From Pyxicephalus adspersus (taxonomy: Eukaryota; Chordata; Amphibia; Anura; Pyxicephalidae): a stretch of DNA of 64,000 nucleotides. Below, piece by piece: positions 60,287-64,000 of this stretch. The stretch lies in NCBI RefSeq assembly GCF_032062135.1, contig NC_092859.1:110201626-110265625 (forward strand), in the 5' to 3' direction. The position numbers were made by a program, and so were the translations under genes. Each line of letters starts with the position of its first letter. Position 1 is the stretch's first letter. A model generated the notes under the pieces. It made no database searches, had not been told where the DNA came from, and saw nothing but the letters and a program-made list of their open reading frames with translations.

Positions 60287-63200
60287 CTCAAAACCAATGA
60301 GCTGCAAATGTTTCAAAAATACTTTTTTCTGTGTTTAACAAACAGTTTTAGAGCTCGAAATATTTGTATATATATTTTACATGCTTACTTGACACAATCT
60401 TGCCTTTAGAATCTTGTAAAAAATATTGTATTGTCATTTTATTCGAATTGTGTGCACTAAAATTACCTTAGTGTGTTTTAATTAAAAAACTAAAGGTTTG
60501 ATGCTCAGTAGCTCAAATATTGTGTGACATAAACATTTACAACTACTATTTATTCAATATACAGGGGCTCTGCTTTGAGAAAATATTTAATGTATTGTGG
60601 TTTTGGTAAGGTTCAGGCCTAAAATGCCCATTGTGTGTTTAAAAAAAAATAGAAACTTTGTTTGCATGTCCTTTAGGAAAGAAATGTAATACTAAGGGTT
60701 GGTCAGTTAGGGATGGTCAGATTGTAATAAACCTGTCATGTTAGGAAATATAGAGGAGGGTGTACAGCTTTCACCCACCTGGCTATATAACTGTGTGTCA
60801 GTATCTGGTGTCACAGCTGTTGGATATTCAGGTAGATATCCGAACTTCATGCATGACCCACTTAAAATACAGCCACAGTTCTACACAGGCAATTTCACAG
60901 ACTGCTTTACTTTTTCAAACAAACTTATTTTTCAAATATGATTTTACATTTCTGTTCAACACTGCTGTATCCACATTTACAAAATATGCAGGCAAATAAC
61001 ATTTATTTTGTCAATACTCAAATGCATTTCTGTTTCTGAATTCCTTCCTCTCTTTCACTGTGTTTTTTGTGTTTATTTAAATATCCATTTACCAAGGCAA
61101 AGCATTTGTTAATTCATCCATAACAGCTGTTGTACAGAAAATCCCGTTTGCATTGCAGAACTATCACAAATTTTGTCCTGACAAGTGCACAGTTGAGCTA
61201 GAGACACTGCAGACAACTTCATTAGAATATTGGCCTGGTGTTCTGAATTATGGTAATGCATCTTCTCACTTGTCATCAAGCCTAAAGCTCCTTGAAAATG
61301 ATTCATGTAATTGAATAATTAAAATCTTTTTATTTTTACAGTAAAACACCCCAAAATTCATATTTGATGCTCCAATAACTGAATAAGTAACAAAAAAGCT
61401 CACTATGATAATAGATCACTGTAGTAAATGGCAGACGTTCTGTCCATGTCTATGAAGAATGACAATGATGGCACCATAATTTTGAAAGAGAGCAGTCCAC
61501 AGCGCTATGTGAATTGGACTGAGGATAGCACTGAGAAGTGTCCAGCAACCATGCAACAGCTGGGCTCCTCCATTAGTTTTATGTATGGTATATTGATGAT
61601 ACAATTTAGCCAGACATTACAGAAAACTGGACAATAAAGTAGCCATAGACCATAGGCAATATAGAAGAGATGTGCTCTGGAGGAATCAAAGCAACTAAAA
61701 ATGGTATATCTAATTTTTGACAGCCGTGTATACTGAATTTTACAAAATCCTAACAGTTACACATTACTGATAGTGACAATTTCAACTATACTATTTATGT
61801 TTTCTAAACATATTATTTTTTCATGGCCATGTTCACAGCTATTTTCCCAATTAGCATACTTTTGCTTCTTCTGGCAGTAATCAATCAACTGAGAAAACAT
61901 GTTACAGAACATATTCTCCTTACAAAGGTGCTAACATGTGCACTAAAACCATCTGGAGCAGTTCCAAAGGGTAAGAACGCAGAAAAAGATGGTGCATTTG
62001 GAGTGTTTCTAATGTCTTTTTTGCATATGGTCTCTCCTTAGAGCTCATTTATTTTACATCTTTCGCCTGAGGATCATCTTGTAATCAGTTTCACACTTTG
62101 TTTGCACTGAGCAGTTGATGCCATTATACCTCCTGACTTATACACACACTATAACTAATGTTTTAATTGATAATGAGCTGAGCCTTGTCTGGTCTAAACC
62201 TTTCCTTTGACAATTTGTTCACATAGGATTTTGTTCAGCTGGTTAAATATTCTCCTACTTTATAGATTTTTTTATCTAGTTTATCTGCCAATTAATATAG
62301 GGAGAAGAGGATAGAAAAATACATTATTATTTTACAAGAACACGATTCTTAAAACCAAAAGGTTCTATTCTACTAATATTTGGTATTTTTCTAAAAGACA
62401 CCCTGCCCGGAAAGCTTATAGGAAAAAAGAGCAGCACATATGAAGTGCTACCACCAAAAACTTCATAACAGGGACAGCAGCCTCCCAAACTCCCCAAACC
62501 AGCCTGTCATGTCAATTTCATCTGTTCTACTAGGTAATGTCCAGACATACTGTATTGCACATACCAAGTTACTTTTCTTGTGTTTTATAGTTGGCTCTCC
62601 TGGGCTTAAAAAATGGGGATGTTATGGTTGTTAAAAATCCTTGTCAGCTTTTATGATACTCCAGCTACATACAAATACTGATGCCTTCTTTCTTTACGTC
62701 TCTGTAATTCATTTTGTTGCCCCATATGTCCTATAAATATTTAGGGGTTGGCGGATGGACCCACAGGCTGAAAAAGGAAACGGGCACCCAACAATTTCAG
62801 AAGTGTAAAGAAAGCAAGCATTCCTCTTGAGGTCATGTCTCTTGAACAGGCAGCAGGACAGGTAAAAAGAACTGCTATTCCCTGCAAGGTTTAAATTTAA
62901 ATAATGACAAGATCACTTTAAGCAACAAAAAAAAGATAAAATAAAGCTATAGAATTTAGAATATAATGAAGTAAAGAAAAAAACTGAGTATTCTGTAGGG
63001 AGGTGGTTTAGCTGTATTTGCAGCAGTTTGTTTGATTTGCAATTTTTATGTACAAAATGTCATACTGTGCAGAACAATCAAAGCCTCAGATAGGAGAGAC
63101 TTTAGATAACATGTTTGTGAGTCACCTTTGCTGTTCTTTTTCTCTCATTTAAGCAGTCAGTGCAGGTACTCTCAATGAACCAGAATGGAATTTTCCACTA

Positions 63201-64000
63201 TTGTACAGGGGATGATGTCAATTTAACAGGATTGCAGGTAATTCAACACAGTATAGCAAACAATTTAGAACAATTACAATTTAATTTAACATTTTAATAG
63301 AAAAGTTTATGGCATTCTAAAACTTTTAGAAATAGTTATTCTAGAAAATCTGGCAAAATTCTATCAATGTTTTGTACAGTTTTTTTTCATTTTGGGATGC
63401 ACTATTTGAAGTGTGTCCTCTATTTGTGATGATGGAAATTTTATATAAGGTTCCTGCTGGAAATGTTCTGTAATCACATTAGATCTTAAGGGAATCTAAG
63501 TTGATCTAGAGCTGAAGATGAAGTTAAAACATAATATTACTGTTCACATCACACAATAGACAAGAACTGACATCCATCTAGATATTAACATTAGTACTCT
63601 AGAATACCAAAACCTTGTTTCACTTAGGGTGGCTATAGACAGGCATATTTTAACCAATTTGTTCTTGTCAGCACCCAAACCTATTGATTTAGTTAATTAT
63701 TTGGAAAAGTGGATGGCCAGTTACAAATATGTACATTGTATATGGTGTGAAAATTCCCAACTCTTTTATTTAACTATATCAGTAGAAATAGGATTGTGAT
63801 CTGATGTTGAACTCAGCAAGGGTCACTCCTTGGTGTACAACCCTACAGTAGAGAGAAATGCTACTGTATTCTATAATTATGCCAGCTGCAGCATGTACAA
63901 TACAGTCTGGATGAGGGGTACTAAGAAGTGGTACATCTTCATGTAGGGATGGATTAGGGCGGATTGGGACCTTAAACAAGGTGAACTCTTGGAATCTAAA
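60287..64000. other. Intergenic sequence without recognised gene
   Basis: AT-rich. The short open frames lack family signatures, splice context or conservation cues. No transposon with clear ends was recognised. Confidence 0.5.

Noticed and set aside
61823..62041. Hydrophobic N-terminal open frame suggesting a small secreted or membrane protein
   Set aside because: The hydrophobic start comes from T-rich sequence. No conserved motif or gene context.

Overview
This is an AT-rich stretch of a vertebrate nuclear genome, most likely an amphibian (frog). It holds a standard split gene with GT/AG introns, a long 3' untranslated region, and many dispersed DNA transposons and foldback MITEs, plus a tRNA-derived SINE. 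The frog assignment is inference from the repeat landscape and from how close the gene is to tetrapod SFMBT2. There are two assembly gaps, at 19060-19400 and 43137-43160. I found no operons, CRISPR arrays, phage or other prokaryotic features.

The one confident cellular gene is the 3' half of SFMBT2 (Scm-like with four MBT domains 2) on the + strand. Eight coding exons between 2095 and 14013 encode about 396 residues up to the stop. They carry a short linker, the SLED domain (exons at 2421, 4801 and 10798), a basic nuclear-localisation-like segment, an acidic/basic linker and the C-terminal SAM domain. The four MBT repeats and the promoter must lie upstream of base 1. A 3' UTR of about 4.5 kb probably ends just after the AATAAA at 18461. 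All eight exon joins keep the reading frame.

Within SFMBT2 introns there is a foldback MITE (3340-3560), a minus-strand tRNA-derived V-SINE-like element (about 5060-5270) and a nearly full-length but inactivated mariner (5411-6678, TA-flanked) inserted antisense to the gene.

From about 18.5 kb to the end I see no supportable cellular coding exon. This looks like the gene desert known to lie 3' of SFMBT2 in other tetrapods. It is punctuated by repeats. These are three more copies of the foldback MITE, two almost identical copies of a multi-hairpin MITE (20891 and 59954), and a 456-bp TTAA-flanked MITE (34412-34867). A repeat mosaic lies at 21858-22400, and members of an LTR-like or unclassified family lie at 42735 and 55431. 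There is a C-rich segment with a large inverted repeat (40906-41144) and a hAT/Charlie8-like transposase fossil related to the GTF2IRD2 C-terminus (45531-47415). An 827-bp direct tandem duplication (49766-51410) and a decayed Tc1-like element (57227-58222) complete the list. Some repeat-free stretches, such as about 26520-26930 and 36840-37960, look like candidate conserved non-coding elements, but this cannot be tested without alignments.

I did not find a convincing new biological system. The best second looks are the recently mobile multi-hairpin MITE, the tandem duplication with an unusually preserved antisense frame, and the transposase fossils.
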